Part shown: positions 1-8,416 of the stretch, piece by piece
Numbering within the stretch: position 1 is the first letter of the stretch
Layout: every line of letters begins with the position of its first letter
DNA from: Sinorhizobium kostiense
Lineage (GTDB): Bacteria; Pseudomonadota; Alphaproteobacteria; Rhizobiales; Rhizobiaceae
Direction: 5' to 3'
Assembly (NCBI RefSeq): GCF_017874595.1
Contig: NZ_JAGILA010000008.1
Coordinates: forward strand, 124,001 to 188,000
DNA length: 64,000 nt
The notes under the pieces: generated by a model
What the model was told of the DNA's origin: nothing
Databases searched by the model: none
Seen by the model: the letters and a program-made list of their open reading frames with translations, nothing else
Position numbers and translations under genes: made by a program

Positions 1-2
1 GT

Positions 3-239
3 CCGGTGTTCTTCCGTCTGTTTTTCGGAGAATGGCCGGCAATCCTGCTGTCGGCGGACTGGCCGCTCATCATCGCGGGTGGGCTGCTGGTCGGCTACGG
101 GTCGCGCATGGGTTCGGGCTGCACCAGCGGCCACGGCGTGGTCGGGCTTGCACGGCTCTCGCGCCGCTCGCTCGCGGCAGTGGGCACTTTCATGGGTACC
201 GCTGTCGCAACTGTGTATCTGATGGGATTCTTCCAATGA
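3..239 (+). CDS. YeeE/YedE family sulfur-transport protein, C-terminal part
   Basis: This is the C-terminal part of an inner-membrane protein whose reading frame is open to the window edge, so the true start lies upstream. Visible residues include a membrane helix (LLSADWPLIIAGGLLVGYG), then GSGCTSGHGVVGLARLS, the conserved cysteine-containing motif of YeeE/YedE proteins, and a last hydrophobic helix. Family members carry thiosulfate or related sulfur compounds across the inner membrane. The stop overlaps the start of the next gene by four bases (ATGA), so the two are translated together. In related rhizobia such YeeE pairs sit with TauE and the BigR/Blh sulfide-detoxification genes; that part would lie outside the window. 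Confidence 0.8.
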   Translation, partial: PVFFRLFFGEWPAILLSADWPLIIAGGLLVGYGSRMGSGCTSGHGVVGLARLSRRSLAAVGTFMGTAVATVYLMGFFQ

Positions 240-682
240 ACCGCATTGCAGCCTATCGCGTCGTGGCCGCCTTGCTCTCGGGCGCCATCTTCGGCTTCGG
301 CCTTGCGCTTTCGGGCATGCTGAATCCAGCGCGTGTCCGTGGCTTTCTCGACATAGCCCGCGACTGGGACCCGACCCTCGCTTTCGTGCTCGCGGGCGCC
401 GTCCTGGTCTCGGCGGCCGGCATGGCGCTCGTGCGTCGCATGGCGAAGCCGCTTCTCGACAGCCGGTTTCATCTACCGGAGACAGTGGTGATCGACCGGC
501 GGCTGATCGCCGGCTCGGCGATGTTCGGCGTCGGCTGGGGCATGGTCGGGCTCTGCCCGGGCCCGGCACTGGCGTTGCTGTCGCTGGGCCTGCCCGCGGT
601 CGTTCTCTTCGTCGCGGCGATGTTTGCCGGGATGGCCGCGCATGATCGCCTGCAGGGAGCGCGGCTATGGAATCGGGCATGA
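236..682 (+). CDS. YeeE/YedE-like (DUF6691) membrane protein
   Basis: A 148-residue inner-membrane protein, second half of a split YeeE/YedE pair. It has about four hydrophobic segments. It carries GLALSGMLNPARVRGFLD near residue 25 and GWGMVGLCPGPALALLSLG near residue 100, the two signature stretches of the family, with a cysteine in the second. The start is taken at the ATG overlapping the upstream stop, because the longer frame from position 32 runs through the upstream gene. The role is inferred to be sulfur-compound (thiosulfate or sulfide-related) transport together with its partner. It overlaps the following TauE/SafE gene by 16 bases, consistent with one operon. Confidence 0.82.
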   Translation: MNRIAAYRVVAALLSGAIFGFGLALSGMLNPARVRGFLDIARDWDPTLAFVLAGAVLVSAAGMALVRRMAKPLLDSRFHLPETVVIDRRLIAGSAMFGVGWGMVGLCPGPALALLSLGLPAVVLFVAAMFAGMAAHDRLQGARLWNRA

Positions 683-1464
683 TACCGGCGATTGCCTCCG
701 GTGGCGTTGTCGGCTTATCGCTGGGTCTGCTTGGGGGCGGCGGTTCCATTCTTGCCGTGCCGCTCTTGCTCTATGTCGTCGGCGTCGGCGGAACGCATGT
801 GGCGATCGGCACGAGCGCTCTTGCCGTTTCGGCGAGCGCGCTCGTGAATTTCGCCGGTCACGCGCGAGCCGGGCATGTGTGGTGGCGCTGCGCAATCGTT
901 TTTGCCCTCATCGGCACATTGGGCGCGCTTGTCGCGTCCTCCGTGGCCAAGCTGGTGGATGGCGAGAAGCTGCTCTTCCTCTTCGGCCTCGTCATGGTCG
1001 CTGTCGGTTTGGCCATGCTGTGGCCACGGCGTGCGGCCGAGGTCGAGCCGCGTCCGGTCGATGCGCGCATGTGCGGGGTGACGGCAGCGGTGGCGCTGGC
1101 GACCGGAGCGCTCTCCGGCTTCTTCGGCATTGGCGGCGGCTTCCTGATCGTGCCGGGGATTATTGTTGCGACCGGTATGCCGATGATAAATGCGATCGGC
1201 TCGTCGCTGCTTGCGATCAGCTCCTTCGGACTGGCGACGGCGCTAAACTACGCCGCGTCCGGCTTCGTGGATTGGACGGTAGCCGTGGAATTCATCGGCG
1301 GCGGCATTCTCGGCGGTGCCGCCGGCATCGTGGCGTCGCGGCGGCTGTCGGCCCGAAAGGGCGTTCTCAACCGGCTGTTCGCAGTGCTGGTATTGTGCGT
1401 TGCCGGTTACATTCTCCTGAAGGGCATGGCCGTGCCTGATGCGTTGACGGAGCGTCACCGCTAA
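667..1464 (+). CDS. sulfite exporter TauE/SafE family (TSUP) protein
   Basis: A 265-residue integral membrane protein with about eight hydrophobic helices. The duplicated TSUP motif is visible: GLSLGLLGGGGSILAVPLL at the N-terminus and GALSGFFGIGGGFLIVPG near residue 152. Family members export sulfite or organosulfonates or related small anions. Its position directly after two YeeE/YedE genes supports a role in removing sulfite formed during sulfide or thiosulfate oxidation. The start overlaps the end of the previous gene, so it is probably the last gene of that operon. The substrate is inferred from family and context only. Confidence 0.85.
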   Translation: MESGMIPAIASGGVVGLSLGLLGGGGSILAVPLLLYVVGVGGTHVAIGTSALAVSASALVNFAGHARAGHVWWRCAIVFALIGTLGALVASSVAKLVDGEKLLFLFGLVMVAVGLAMLWPRRAAEVEPRPVDARMCGVTAAVALATGALSGFFGIGGGFLIVPGIIVATGMPMINAIGSSLLAISSFGLATALNYAASGFVDWTVAVEFIGGGILGGAAGIVASRRLSARKGVLNRLFAVLVLCVAGYILLKGMAVPDALTERHR

Positions 1465-1551
1465 ATTTGCCCGCCATGGGCTGAAAATCTCGGTGAATCG
1501 GCCCATATAGAGCGGCAATCCTACCGACATTCCATTTTCCGGATCCGTTTC

Positions 1552-2478
1552 ATGGCGCCCATTGTTTCCGTTTCGAATCTTTCGAAGACCTATGCCTCGG
1601 GTTTCGAGGCGCTGAAGGGCGTCAGCCTCGACATCGAAGAGGGCGAAATTCTCGCCCTGCTGGGGCCGAACGGCGCCGGCAAGACGACGTTGATCTCGAT
1701 CATCTGCGGCATCGTGAATCCGAGCGGCGGCGAAGTCACCGTCAATGGCTATGACGTCGTTCGCGAATTCCGCGAAACACGCGCGATGATCGGTCTCGTA
1801 CCGCAGGAACTGACGACGGATGCCTTCGAGACCGTGTGGAACACCGTATCATTTTCGCGCGGGCTGCATGGCAGGAAGCCGGATCCGACCCATATCGAAA
1901 AAGTGCTGAAGGATCTCTCGCTCTGGGACAAGAAGGACAACGTGCTGCGCGAGCTTTCGGGCGGTATGAAGCGGCGCGTCCTGATCGCCAAGGCGCTGTC
2001 GCACGAGCCGCGCGTGCTCTTCCTGGACGAGCCGACGGCGGGCGTCGACGTCAGTCTTCGCAAGAGCATGTGGGAGGTGGTCGAAAGGCTGCGCGCCTCG
2101 GGCGTGACGATCATCCTGACGACCCACTACATCGAAGAGGCGGAGGAGATCGCCGACCGCATCGCCGTGATCAATGGCGGTGAGATCCTGCTCGTCGAAG
2201 AAAAAGCGGCGCTGATGACGAAGCTCGGCCGCAAGCAGTTGCGGGTCGACCTGGCGCAGCCTATCGAGGAAGTCCCGCAAACCCTGTTGTCCTACAAGCT
2301 GTCGCTCGAGGAGAACGGACAATGCCTGATCTACGATTATGACACGAGTGCGGAGCGGACCGGCATCACCGCTCTGCTCGCGGCGCTTGCGGAAGCGGGC
2401 ATCAGGCTCAGGGATATTTCGACGCGGCAAAGCTCGCTCGAGGATATTTTCGTGGAGATCGTGGAGGCGGGGCAATGA
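1552..2478 (+). CDS. ABC-2 type exporter, ATP-binding protein
   Basis: A 308-residue ABC ATPase. Walker A is GPNGAGKTT (about 38-46), the signature is LSGGMKRR (about 135-142), Walker B with catalytic Glu is VLFLDEPT (about 155-162), followed by a switch His in [11 protein letters not shown]. The C-terminal 80 residues form the extension seen in drug, polysaccharide and NodI-type ABC-2 exporters. It overlaps the permease gene by four bases, so the two form an exporter of the YadG/YadH kind. The substrate cannot be read from the sequence. An 87-base gap separates it from the TauE gene, so it may have its own promoter. Confidence 0.93.
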   Translation: MAPIVSVSNLSKTYASGFEALKGVSLDIEEGEILALLGPNGAGKTTLISIICGIVNPSGGEVTVNGYDVVREFRETRAMIGLVPQELTTDAFETVWNTVSFSRGLHGRKPDPTHIEKVLKDLSLWDKKDNVLRELSGGMKRRVLIAKALSHEPRVLFLDEPTAGVDVSLRKSMWEVVERLRASGVTIILTTHYIEEAEEIADRIAVINGGEILLVEEKAALMTKLGRKQLRVDLAQPIEEVPQTLLSYKLSLEENGQCLIYDYDTSAERTGITALLAALAEAGIRLRDISTRQSSLEDIFVEIVEAGQ

Positions 2479-3236
2479 ACTTAGAGGCGGTGAAGTCCAT
2501 CTATTTCTTCGAGATGGCGCGCACGCGCCGAACGCTGCTGCAGAGCGTGGTGTCGCCGGTGATTTCCACCTCGCTTTATTTCATCGTCTTCGGTGCGGCG
2601 ATTGGAGAACGAATTGACCAGATCGACGGCGTCTCCTACGGTGCCTTCATCACCCCGGGGTTGATGATGCTGACGTTGCTGACGCAATGCATCGGCAACG
2701 GTTCCTTCGGTATCTATTTTCCCAAATTCACCGGCACGATCTACGAGGTCCTTTCCTCGCCGATTTCGATGATCGAGATCGTGCTTGGCTATGTCGGCGC
2801 TGCCGCGACAAAGGGGCTGATGATCGGCACCATCATCCTGGCGACGGCATCACTCTTCGTCGATCTCAGCATTGCCCATCCGTTGGCCATGCTGTTCTTC
2901 TTCGTGCTGACGGCGATAACCTTCAGCCTCTTCGGCTTCATCATCGGCATCTGGGCGAAGGATTTCGAGCAGCTGAACCTCATTCCGATGCTGGTCGTGC
3001 CGCCGCTCGTCTTCCTCGGCGGCAGCTTCTATTCGATCGACATGCTGCCGCCATTCTGGCAGGCGGTCAGCCATTTCAATCCGGTGCTTTACCTGATCAG
3101 CGGCTTTCGCTGGAGCTTCTTCGAAGTGTCCGACGTCAACCCGCTAGCCAGTGCGGCAATCATTCTGGTCTTCCTGGCCCTTTGCATGTCGGTGCTGACC
3201 TGGATTTTCCGTACGGGCTACAAGCTGCGGAACTGA
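2475..3236 (+). CDS. ABC-2 type exporter, permease protein
   Basis: A 253-residue permease with six predicted helices and the ABC-2 pattern: [16 protein letters not shown] near the N-terminus, a central PGLMMLTLL segment, and a late [22 protein letters not shown] stretch typical of YadH/NodJ-like permeases. It pairs with the ATPase just upstream through an ATGA overlap. The gene is followed after 24 bases by a strong hairpin that probably ends the operon. The exported substrate is unknown. A NodJ assignment is not supported, because no nodulation genes are nearby. Confidence 0.9.
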   Translation: MNLEAVKSIYFFEMARTRRTLLQSVVSPVISTSLYFIVFGAAIGERIDQIDGVSYGAFITPGLMMLTLLTQCIGNGSFGIYFPKFTGTIYEVLSSPISMIEIVLGYVGAAATKGLMIGTIILATASLFVDLSIAHPLAMLFFFVLTAITFSLFGFIIGIWAKDFEQLNLIPMLVVPPLVFLGGSFYSIDMLPPFWQAVSHFNPVLYLISGFRWSFFEVSDVNPLASAAIILVFLALCMSVLTWIFRTGYKLRN

Positions 3237-3260
3237 GGGGCCCGCCACGCGATGGGCCGC

Positions 3261-3292
3261 GCGCCTTCTGTCCGGTTTCGAACAGAAGGCGC
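3261..3292 (+). terminator. hairpin after ABC exporter operon
   Basis: A perfect 11-bp inverted repeat (GCGCCTTCTGT and its complement) around a 10-base loop begins 24 bases after the permease stop. No T-run follows it, so it may be a Rho-assisted or mRNA-stabilising stem rather than a full intrinsic terminator. Confidence 0.55.
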
Positions 3293-3368
3293 GTGCAGGC
3301 TAGAGCATACCCGTCGGGCGATATATCGTAGCCATCCCGCACATGCGTGACTGCATCACGTAAGCTCG

Positions 3369-3393
3369 GCCCCTCTCGAGGGGCTTTTTCTTT
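3369..3393 (+). terminator. intrinsic terminator (plus strand)
   Basis: The stem GCCCCTC/GAGGGGC is followed directly by TTTTTCTTT. It reads in the plus direction and its T-run touches the stop codon of the convergent Crp/Fnr gene. Because another hairpin already follows the ABC operon 80 bases earlier, this one could belong to a separate short transcript. Confidence 0.7.
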
Positions 3394-4108
3394 AAAAGAG
3401 TCCAGTCATGAGCCGCCGGTATTCCACTTCCGGCTTGCCGTAGGCGTCTCGTGCGAATTCTTCGAGGGCAGGCCGGTCCCGGATGATGATCTGGCCGCGC
3501 AGGGAACGAATGAACCCGTTTCCCTCGAGAATGTGCAGTGAGGTCGTGACACTCGGTCGGCGGACCGCCAGCATCAGCGAGAGGAATTCGTGGGTGAGAG
3601 AAATCTGGTCGCCCGGGACCCGGTCGTGGCACATGAGGAGCCAGCGGGCGAGCCTTTCATCGACTCCATGCACCGCGTTTGAGATCGCCGTGTAAGTGAG
3701 CTGGATCGAGAAGGCCTCAATCGAACGGATCATCACCCGGGCGAAGTTCCTGTTGTGCTCTATGCCCTGATGGAAGGACGCGAAATCCATCCTGTAGGCA
3801 CCCCCGCCAATTTGCATGATCACATCGTGCGCGCTGAGCTCCACGCCTGTGGCAGCCGAGGTCGGAACGTATCCTTCGCTGCCAAAAATGCCGGCCTCGG
3901 CCTTGTTGCCCTCGGGCGTGGTGGCAATTAGCGAGCCAATTCCGGATGTGAGATAGTAGATATAGTCGATAGGTTCACCCGCTCTTGCCAGGAGCGTTCC
4001 GCGCGGCAAATCGACATATTCGAGACCGGAAGCGATCTGGCTGTAATCGCCCTCGGGCAGCATTGCCAACAGCTGGTTGCCGATTGGGCTCGGGGAAGAC
4101 AGGTTCAT
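3392..4108 (-). CDS. Crp/Fnr family transcriptional regulator
   Basis: A 238-residue regulator. The N-terminal two thirds are a cyclic-nucleotide-binding-type beta roll (LPRGTLLARAGEPIDYIYYLTSG, then GSEGYVPTSAA). A long dimer helix follows, and a C-terminal winged helix-turn-helix contains EFLSLMLAVRRPSVTTSL, the recognition-helix region. There is no N-terminal cysteine cluster, so it is not an oxygen-sensing FNR. The effector is unknown. Related short Crp-like genes are numerous in rhizobia. No obvious ribosome site precedes the ATG, and the gene stands alone, convergent with the ABC exporter. Confidence 0.85.
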   Translation of the reverse strand: MNLSSPSPIGNQLLAMLPEGDYSQIASGLEYVDLPRGTLLARAGEPIDYIYYLTSGIGSLIATTPEGNKAEAGIFGSEGYVPTSAATGVELSAHDVIMQIGGGAYRMDFASFHQGIEHNRNFARVMIRSIEAFSIQLTYTAISNAVHGVDERLARWLLMCHDRVPGDQISLTHEFLSLMLAVRRPSVTTSLHILEGNGFIRSLRGQIIIRDRPALEEFARDAYGKPEVEYRRLMTGLF

Positions 4109-4339
4109 CAGTTTTGCCCGCTCGTAGGGCCATCGGTCCTTTGTCGCCCGTCGGCTTGTCGCGAGGCGATGATGTCACAATAGCATGGTTCGCAGCTTCG
4201 CTTGACTGCCTTTCCATGAAAATGGTGCGTACGGTTTTGGACGCTCGATGCCGGCAATGCATGAAAGACTCGCCATTCGGCCGAAGCAGCGTAGAGTGTC
4301 CTTGCTATTCGTCCGATAGCGCCCCCAAGGGGAGATGGA

Positions 4340-4564
4340 ATGACACCCGCTCAAGATTCTGCGTTCGATCCGATCGGCCCCAACGAGCTCGAACTGATCG
4401 ACAAGATTTTCCAGGTGGAACTGCAAGTGCGGAGGATGTCACGCAAGTGCGTAGAAGCCGAAGCGCTCGCAGCGATGCTGATCCAAGCCTATCAGTCCGG
4501 AATACGCGATGCCAATGCTTTGAGCGCCCTGGCGAGGTCGATTCGAGACCACCGCCCCGGTTAG
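4340..4564 (+). CDS. small protein of unknown function (paralogue of the 78-residue protein at 59771-60007)
   Basis: A 74-residue, mostly helical protein preceded by a good ribosome site (GGGGAG ahead of ATG). The core LAAMLIQAYQSGIRDANALSALAR resembles LARMLIHAYQAGNRNEQPLLIAAR of the small gene at 59.8 kb, and both share a preceding cysteine and an L-x6-F start. No known domain was recognised. Its stop codon touches the first bases of a RIME-type repeat. The family looks rhizobial, judging only by the two copies here, and its function is unknown. Confidence 0.65.
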   Translation: MTPAQDSAFDPIGPNELELIDKIFQVELQVRRMSRKCVEAEALAAMLIQAYQSGIRDANALSALARSIRDHRPG

Positions 4565-4665
4565 CGCATCGGCCCGAAAATCGCAACCGATTTTCGGAAA
4601 GCTCGCTGCACAGATTCGAAGAGTTACAGCGATCTTTGCGCGTCTGAAAGGACGCGCGGCGCAGC
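4564..4665. repeat. RIME-type intergenic palindromic repeat
   Basis: Two palindromes lie side by side: CCGAAAATCG/CGATTTTCGG, and GCGCGTC/GACGCGC around TGAAAG. The same arrangement recurs at 6.4, 24.5 and 47.6 kb. It fills the gap between the small gene and the convergent protease gene. Confidence 0.75.
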
Positions 4666-4680
4666 GCGGCGATCGCCCTC

Positions 4681-5382
4681 TCAGTCCCGTAGCCGGAGCT
4701 CGCCGCTCTGCATCTGCAGGGAGTCGAGAGTGGAAAGAAAGCTCATGCCGAGCAGGCTGCGGTCGAGCCTGCCTCCGGCTGCGACCATGGCGCGGACATT
4801 CGTCCGCACGATCGGGCCTATTGCAAGCTCGGAGAGGACCACAGGGGCGGCAAGTGCAGGGCCGTTTGCCGTCATCACCGTGAGCGTATAGGCGAGATTC
4901 GCCGGATCGAGGCCCACCCTTTCGGCGTCCTCGTAAGTGAGCGCGACGCTGCTTGCCCCGGTGTCGATGATCATGCTGACCGGCTGGCCGTCGACCATCG
5001 TGTCGGCCTGGAAATGCCCGTCGGTCCGCTTCTGGAGCACGAGCTCCAATTGACCGGCGCTGTTCGTGACGAGCATTGTCCGGCCGGGCAGGAGTCCGGA
5101 AAGGACTCGATCGCCGAAGGACTGCAGGTCGAACCGGTAGACATAGGCGGATACGAGCCCCAGGGCGATGAGGATCCAGATGGCCAGGAGCCGCGCTGCC
5201 TCGCCGAACCGCCGCCGTCCGCGCAGCAGGCCGGCGCTCAGCAGAGTCACCAGCGCAGTCAGCGCCACGAGCTGTCCGAAGTCATCATTGTTGAGGCCGA
5301 GTGTCTGGCCGCTGTCATGATTGAAGATCAGGAGAGCGATGCCGACGGTCAGAATGCCCAGCAGAAGCGTCAGAGGGTTCAT
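4681..5382 (-). CDS. TIGR02281-type clan AA aspartic protease (retropepsin-like), membrane-anchored
   Basis: A 233-residue protein with three hydrophobic segments in the first 85 residues (LLLGILTVGIALLIF, LVALTALVTLLSAGL, LLAIWILIALGLVSAYVY), then a soluble domain with the aspartic-protease signature MIIDTGASSVALT (Asp140). Retropepsin-like bacterial proteases have one Asp per chain and act as dimers. Conserved ALLGMSFL-like residues near the end (SLLGMSFLSTLDSLQ) match the family. The start overlaps the stop of the upstream DUF1289 gene by four bases, so they are co-transcribed. The substrate is unknown, and a periplasmic or membrane-surface site is inferred. Confidence 0.85.
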   Translation of the reverse strand: MNPLTLLLGILTVGIALLIFNHDSGQTLGLNNDDFGQLVALTALVTLLSAGLLRGRRRFGEAARLLAIWILIALGLVSAYVYRFDLQSFGDRVLSGLLPGRTMLVTNSAGQLELVLQKRTDGHFQADTMVDGQPVSMIIDTGASSVALTYEDAERVGLDPANLAYTLTVMTANGPALAAPVVLSELAIGPIVRTNVRAMVAAGGRLDRSLLGMSFLSTLDSLQMQSGELRLRD

Positions 5383-5600
5383 GAGCCGCTTCGTTCCCGC
5401 GCCAGTCGCGAGCGGCGCGTTTCCCGGCGTGGCTTGCGCTCCACCGTCTCCAGTCGTGCCGGCAACGCCTGCATGATGCTGTGCCGCTCGGTTTCGGTAT
5501 AGAGCGTCCAGGATCCGATTTCCTCCCGCGTGCGCCCGCAGCCAAAACAGAAGCCGGTCCGATCGTCGATCGCGCAGACGAGAATGCAGGGAGATTCCAT
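5379..5600 (-). CDS. DUF1289 domain-containing small cysteine-rich protein
   Basis: A 73-residue protein with four cysteines in the DUF1289 spacing: SPCILVCAID, then GFCFGCGRT, followed by EEIGSW and a basic tail. The pattern suggests a small metal-binding fold. It is the first gene of a two-gene unit with the retropepsin-like protease (ATGA overlap). Family members often sit beside unrelated metabolic genes, and no function is established. The arginine-rich C-terminus could contact nucleic acid, but that is only a guess. Confidence 0.82.
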   Translation of the reverse strand: MESPCILVCAIDDRTGFCFGCGRTREEIGSWTLYTETERHSIMQALPARLETVERKPRRETRRSRLARERSGS

Positions 5601-5645
5601 GTCCAGTACGCTCTCTCCGTTTGCGTTCGAGATTATATCGGCCTT

Positions 5646-6434
5646 TCAGATCGTCAGCGCAAGGGAGCCGAAAAGCGCGATCTCCGCGAGTTGCTGGGTG
5701 GCACCGATCGTATCGCCCGTGTGGCCGCCGAGCTTACGCGAGACGATCCTGCCGAAGCCCGGCACGACGAGCCCGGACGCGGCAAATGCGAGCAGCACGC
5801 CCATGAACGGAACGCCTGCCGCGAAGAACAACAGAAACGCGAGGATCGATCCGGAGCCGAGCGCCATCCGTGCCGCCTGCGGCTCCGGCGTGCCGGCTGA
5901 GGCCGCGACACCGTCGCGTCGCGCGGGTGGCAGGCGCGACCAATGCCAGACCATGGCGGTGCGGCTGAGCGCGGCGGTGCCGAGGAGCGCCAGCGCCGCG
6001 CCGACTGGCGAGAGCAGCGGCAGAAAGGCGGCAAGCGCGGAGGCGCGAAGGCCGAAGGAGAGGATGAGCGCCACCGCGCCATAGGTGCCGACCCGGCTAT
6101 CCTTCATGATCGTCAATGCGCTTTCGCGATCGCGGCCGCCGCCGAGGCCGTCGGCCGTGTCTCCAAGGCCGTCCTCATGCAGCGCCCCGGTGACCAGCGC
6201 CTGAACGGCGACGAGGACGAAGGCCGTGAAGAGCACGTTTGCCTGAAGAGCAAGCAGCAATATTGCGAGCAGGGCCGCGGGGGCGCCAACCACGAGACCG
6301 GCAAGCGGGAAGGCGCGAACCGTGCGGCCCAGGCGGCCGTCGTGGTTGGCGAAATGGCGTTGCGGCATCGGCATGCGGCTCAAGAAGGCCACCGCTCGTG
6401 CCACGTCATCGCCAAGATCGCGGAATTTCGTCAT
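5646..6434 (-). CDS. cobS: adenosylcobinamide-GDP ribazoletransferase
   Basis: Cobalamin synthase (CobS, called CobV in Pseudomonas denitrificans), which joins adenosylcobinamide-GDP to alpha-ribazole(-phosphate) in the inner membrane. The 262-residue product begins MTKFRDLGDDVARAVAFLSRMP and contains GALHEDGLGDTADGLGGGRDRE, the family hallmark of acidic, metal-binding residues, plus MKDSRVGTYGAVAL and several membrane helices. The ATG at 6434 was chosen because GGGAGAGG lies seven bases upstream; the 25-codon longer reading frame runs through a RIME repeat. It is divergent from cobT, giving the two lower-ligand steps side by side. Confidence 0.93.
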   Translation of the reverse strand: MTKFRDLGDDVARAVAFLSRMPMPQRHFANHDGRLGRTVRAFPLAGLVVGAPAALLAILLLALQANVLFTAFVLVAVQALVTGALHEDGLGDTADGLGGGRDRESALTIMKDSRVGTYGAVALILSFGLRASALAAFLPLLSPVGAALALLGTAALSRTAMVWHWSRLPPARRDGVAASAGTPEPQAARMALGSGSILAFLLFFAAGVPFMGVLLAFAASGLVVPGFGRIVSRKLGGHTGDTIGATQQLAEIALFGSLALTI

Positions 6435-6444
6435 CGCCTCTCCC

Positions 6445-6551
6445 AGCGCATCGGCCCGAAATCGAATCGATTTTCGGAAAGCAGCATGCGCAGATCTAAT
6501 GAAACACACAGTTCTTTGCGCGCCCCGATACGCCGTGAAGGACGCACGGCG
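6445..6551. repeat. RIME-type repeat between cobS and cobT
   Basis: A copy of the mosaic palindromic repeat, starting AGCGCATCGGCCCG with a CCGAAAT/ATTTTCGG palindrome and ending in a degenerate GCGCG...GGCG arm. It begins only eleven bases upstream of the cobS start codon and therefore probably lies in the cobS leader RNA. Confidence 0.65.
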
Positions 6552-6687
6552 GATCGGAACAGTCCCGAATCGCGCGTACTTGCTGGATCATGCTCCGACG
6601 ACAGCATCTGGCGCAAATGCCGTTGCCGGAAAAGGGCGGAGCCTCTATGAGGTGCGCTGACAAAGCTTCGATATGCAAGGATTCTCC

Positions 6688-7704
6688 ATGAGTGCCAGCG
6701 GGCTGCCGTTTGATGACTTCCGCGAGTTGTTGCGCAACCTGCCCGGACCGGACACGGCGGCACTGGTTGCCGCCCGCGAACGGGATGGGCAGCTGACGAA
6801 ACCGCCGGGCGCACTCGGGCGCCTCGAGGAAATCGCCTTCTGGCTGGCCGCCTGGAGCGGCCGGCCTCCGGCGGTCACCCGGCCACTCGTTGCGATCTTC
6901 GCCGGCAATCACGGCGTGACCAGGAATGGCGTCACGCCCTTTCCCTCGTCGGTGACGGCGCAGATGGTGGAGAATTTCGCTGCCGGCGGCGCGGCGATCA
7001 ACCAGATCTGCGTCAGCCACGACCTCGGCCTCAAGGTCTTCGATCTCGCGCTCGAATATCCGACCGGCGATATCACCGAGGAAGCGGCGCTTTCCGAGCG
7101 CGATTGCGCCGCAACCATGGCCTTCGGCATGGAGGCGATCGCCGGCGGCACGGACCTGCTCTGCATCGGCGAGATGGGGATCGGCAATACGACCATCGCC
7201 GCCGCCATCAATCTCGGCCTTTACGGCGGCACGGCAGAGGAGTGGGTGGGCCCAGGCACCGGCTCCGAGGGCGAGGTGCTGGAGCGGAAGATCGCCGCGG
7301 TCGAGAAGGCGGTCGCACTGCACCGCGACCATCTCTCCGATCCGCTCGAACTGATGCGCCGGCTCGGCGGCCGCGAGATCGCGGCGATGGCGGGCGCCAT
7401 CCTCGCAGCGCGCATGCAGAAGGTGCCGGTGATCATCGACGGCTATGTCGCAACCTCTGCGGCGGCAATCCTGAAGGCCGCGAATCCGGCAGCGCTCGAC
7501 CATTGCCTGATCGGCCATGTTTCGGCCGAGCCCGGCCATATCCGCGCTATCGAGAAGCTTGGCAAGACGCCGCTGCTCGCACTCGGCATGCGGCTCGGCG
7601 AGGGGACGGGCGCGGCACTTGCCGCTGGCATCGTCAAGGCCGCGGCGGCATGCCACAGCGGCATGGCGACCTTTGCGCAAGCGGGCGTCAGCAACAAGAG
7701 CTGA
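6688..7704 (+). CDS. cobT: nicotinate-nucleotide-dimethylbenzimidazole phosphoribosyltransferase
   Basis: CobT (CobU in P. denitrificans nomenclature) activates 5,6-dimethylbenzimidazole to alpha-ribazole phosphate for the lower ligand of cobalamin. The 338-residue product has the family features in order: LTKPPGALGRLEEIAFWLA, VAIFAGNHGVTRNGVTPFP, CIGEMGIGNTTIAAA, GPGTGSEGE, and the C-terminal GMRLGEGTGAALA carrying the catalytic glutamate. The ATG at 6688 has an AAGGA ribosome site. An upstream in-frame ATG at 6673 has none and would add five residues. It is divergent from cobS. No B12 riboswitch was found in the gap. Confidence 0.95.
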   Translation: MSASGLPFDDFRELLRNLPGPDTAALVAARERDGQLTKPPGALGRLEEIAFWLAAWSGRPPAVTRPLVAIFAGNHGVTRNGVTPFPSSVTAQMVENFAAGGAAINQICVSHDLGLKVFDLALEYPTGDITEEAALSERDCAATMAFGMEAIAGGTDLLCIGEMGIGNTTIAAAINLGLYGGTAEEWVGPGTGSEGEVLERKIAAVEKAVALHRDHLSDPLELMRRLGGREIAAMAGAILAARMQKVPVIIDGYVATSAAAILKAANPAALDHCLIGHVSAEPGHIRAIEKLGKTPLLALGMRLGEGTGAALAAGIVKAAAACHSGMATFAQAGVSNKS

Positions 7705-7879
7705 TGGCCGCCATTCCTGTCGATTGGCCGTCGGCCATGTTATGCTGGCGCCGGTGAAGCTTGATGCGAGCCGCCTTCTCGCCTATCGGGGAGTGGCACC
7801 GGCCGGCGAATGGCACCTTGCATTCGCCTCAATCGGAAGGTTCTGATCACCCCAGAGTTTTGAAGCTCGTCGAGACGAA

Positions 7880-8293
7880 ATGGACGCCAAGAACACCACA
7901 CCCCGGAGCGGCCCGACCAGCCCCGTTCACAAGCACACCGGCGTCCGGCATCTCTTTGCCGCTGCGAGCTATTCGCTCGGCGGCGCGAAGCGGCTGATCG
8001 GCGAGGCGGCCTTTCGGCACGAACTCATCGCTTTCGGCATTGCCATGGTCGCCTTCGTCATCGCCGGCGCCACCTTGTTTCAATATGTGGCGATGGCGAT
8101 CCTGTTCCTGCTGATGATGGCCTTCGAGGCGATCAACACGGCGATCGAAGAGATCGTCGACCGCGTTTCTCCCGAAATCTCGCAAATGGGCAAGCACGCC
8201 AAGGACCTCGGATCCTTCGCCTGCCTTTGCTTGATCCTCGCGAACGCGACCTACGCCTTCTACGTGGTGTTTCTGGCTCGGTTCCTGGGCTGA
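7880..8293 (+). CDS. dgkA: diacylglycerol kinase
   Basis: A small inner-membrane enzyme that phosphorylates diacylglycerol to phosphatidate, recycling diacylglycerol released during osmoregulated glucan or lipid-headgroup transfer. The 137-residue protein has three membrane helices and the active-site motif [17 protein letters not shown] (about 83-99), which is nearly invariant in DgkA. The N-terminal 20 residues are a proline- and lysine-containing extension. The 175 bases after cobT contain no recognisable element. Confidence 0.94.
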   Translation: MDAKNTTPRSGPTSPVHKHTGVRHLFAAASYSLGGAKRLIGEAAFRHELIAFGIAMVAFVIAGATLFQYVAMAILFLLMMAFEAINTAIEEIVDRVSPEISQMGKHAKDLGSFACLCLILANATYAFYVVFLARFLG

Positions 8294-8416
8294 CATAGCG
8301 CCTGGAACCGGTAACCGGAATCCTTACCAAAGGTACGTCTCATATGCCGCGCGGCTAGGTAGTGCGCGGCGGCCATGTCTCAGATGCGGACGAAGCTGCG
8401 AGCAAGGGTGTGCCGC

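Noticed and set aside
6552-6687. Search for a B12 riboswitch upstream of cobT
   Set aside because: No conserved B12-box-like core was recognised by eye; a covariance-model scan would decide.
6496-7680. 394-codon open frame opposite cobT
   Set aside because: cobT is clear by motif and length; the frame is a high-GC shadow.
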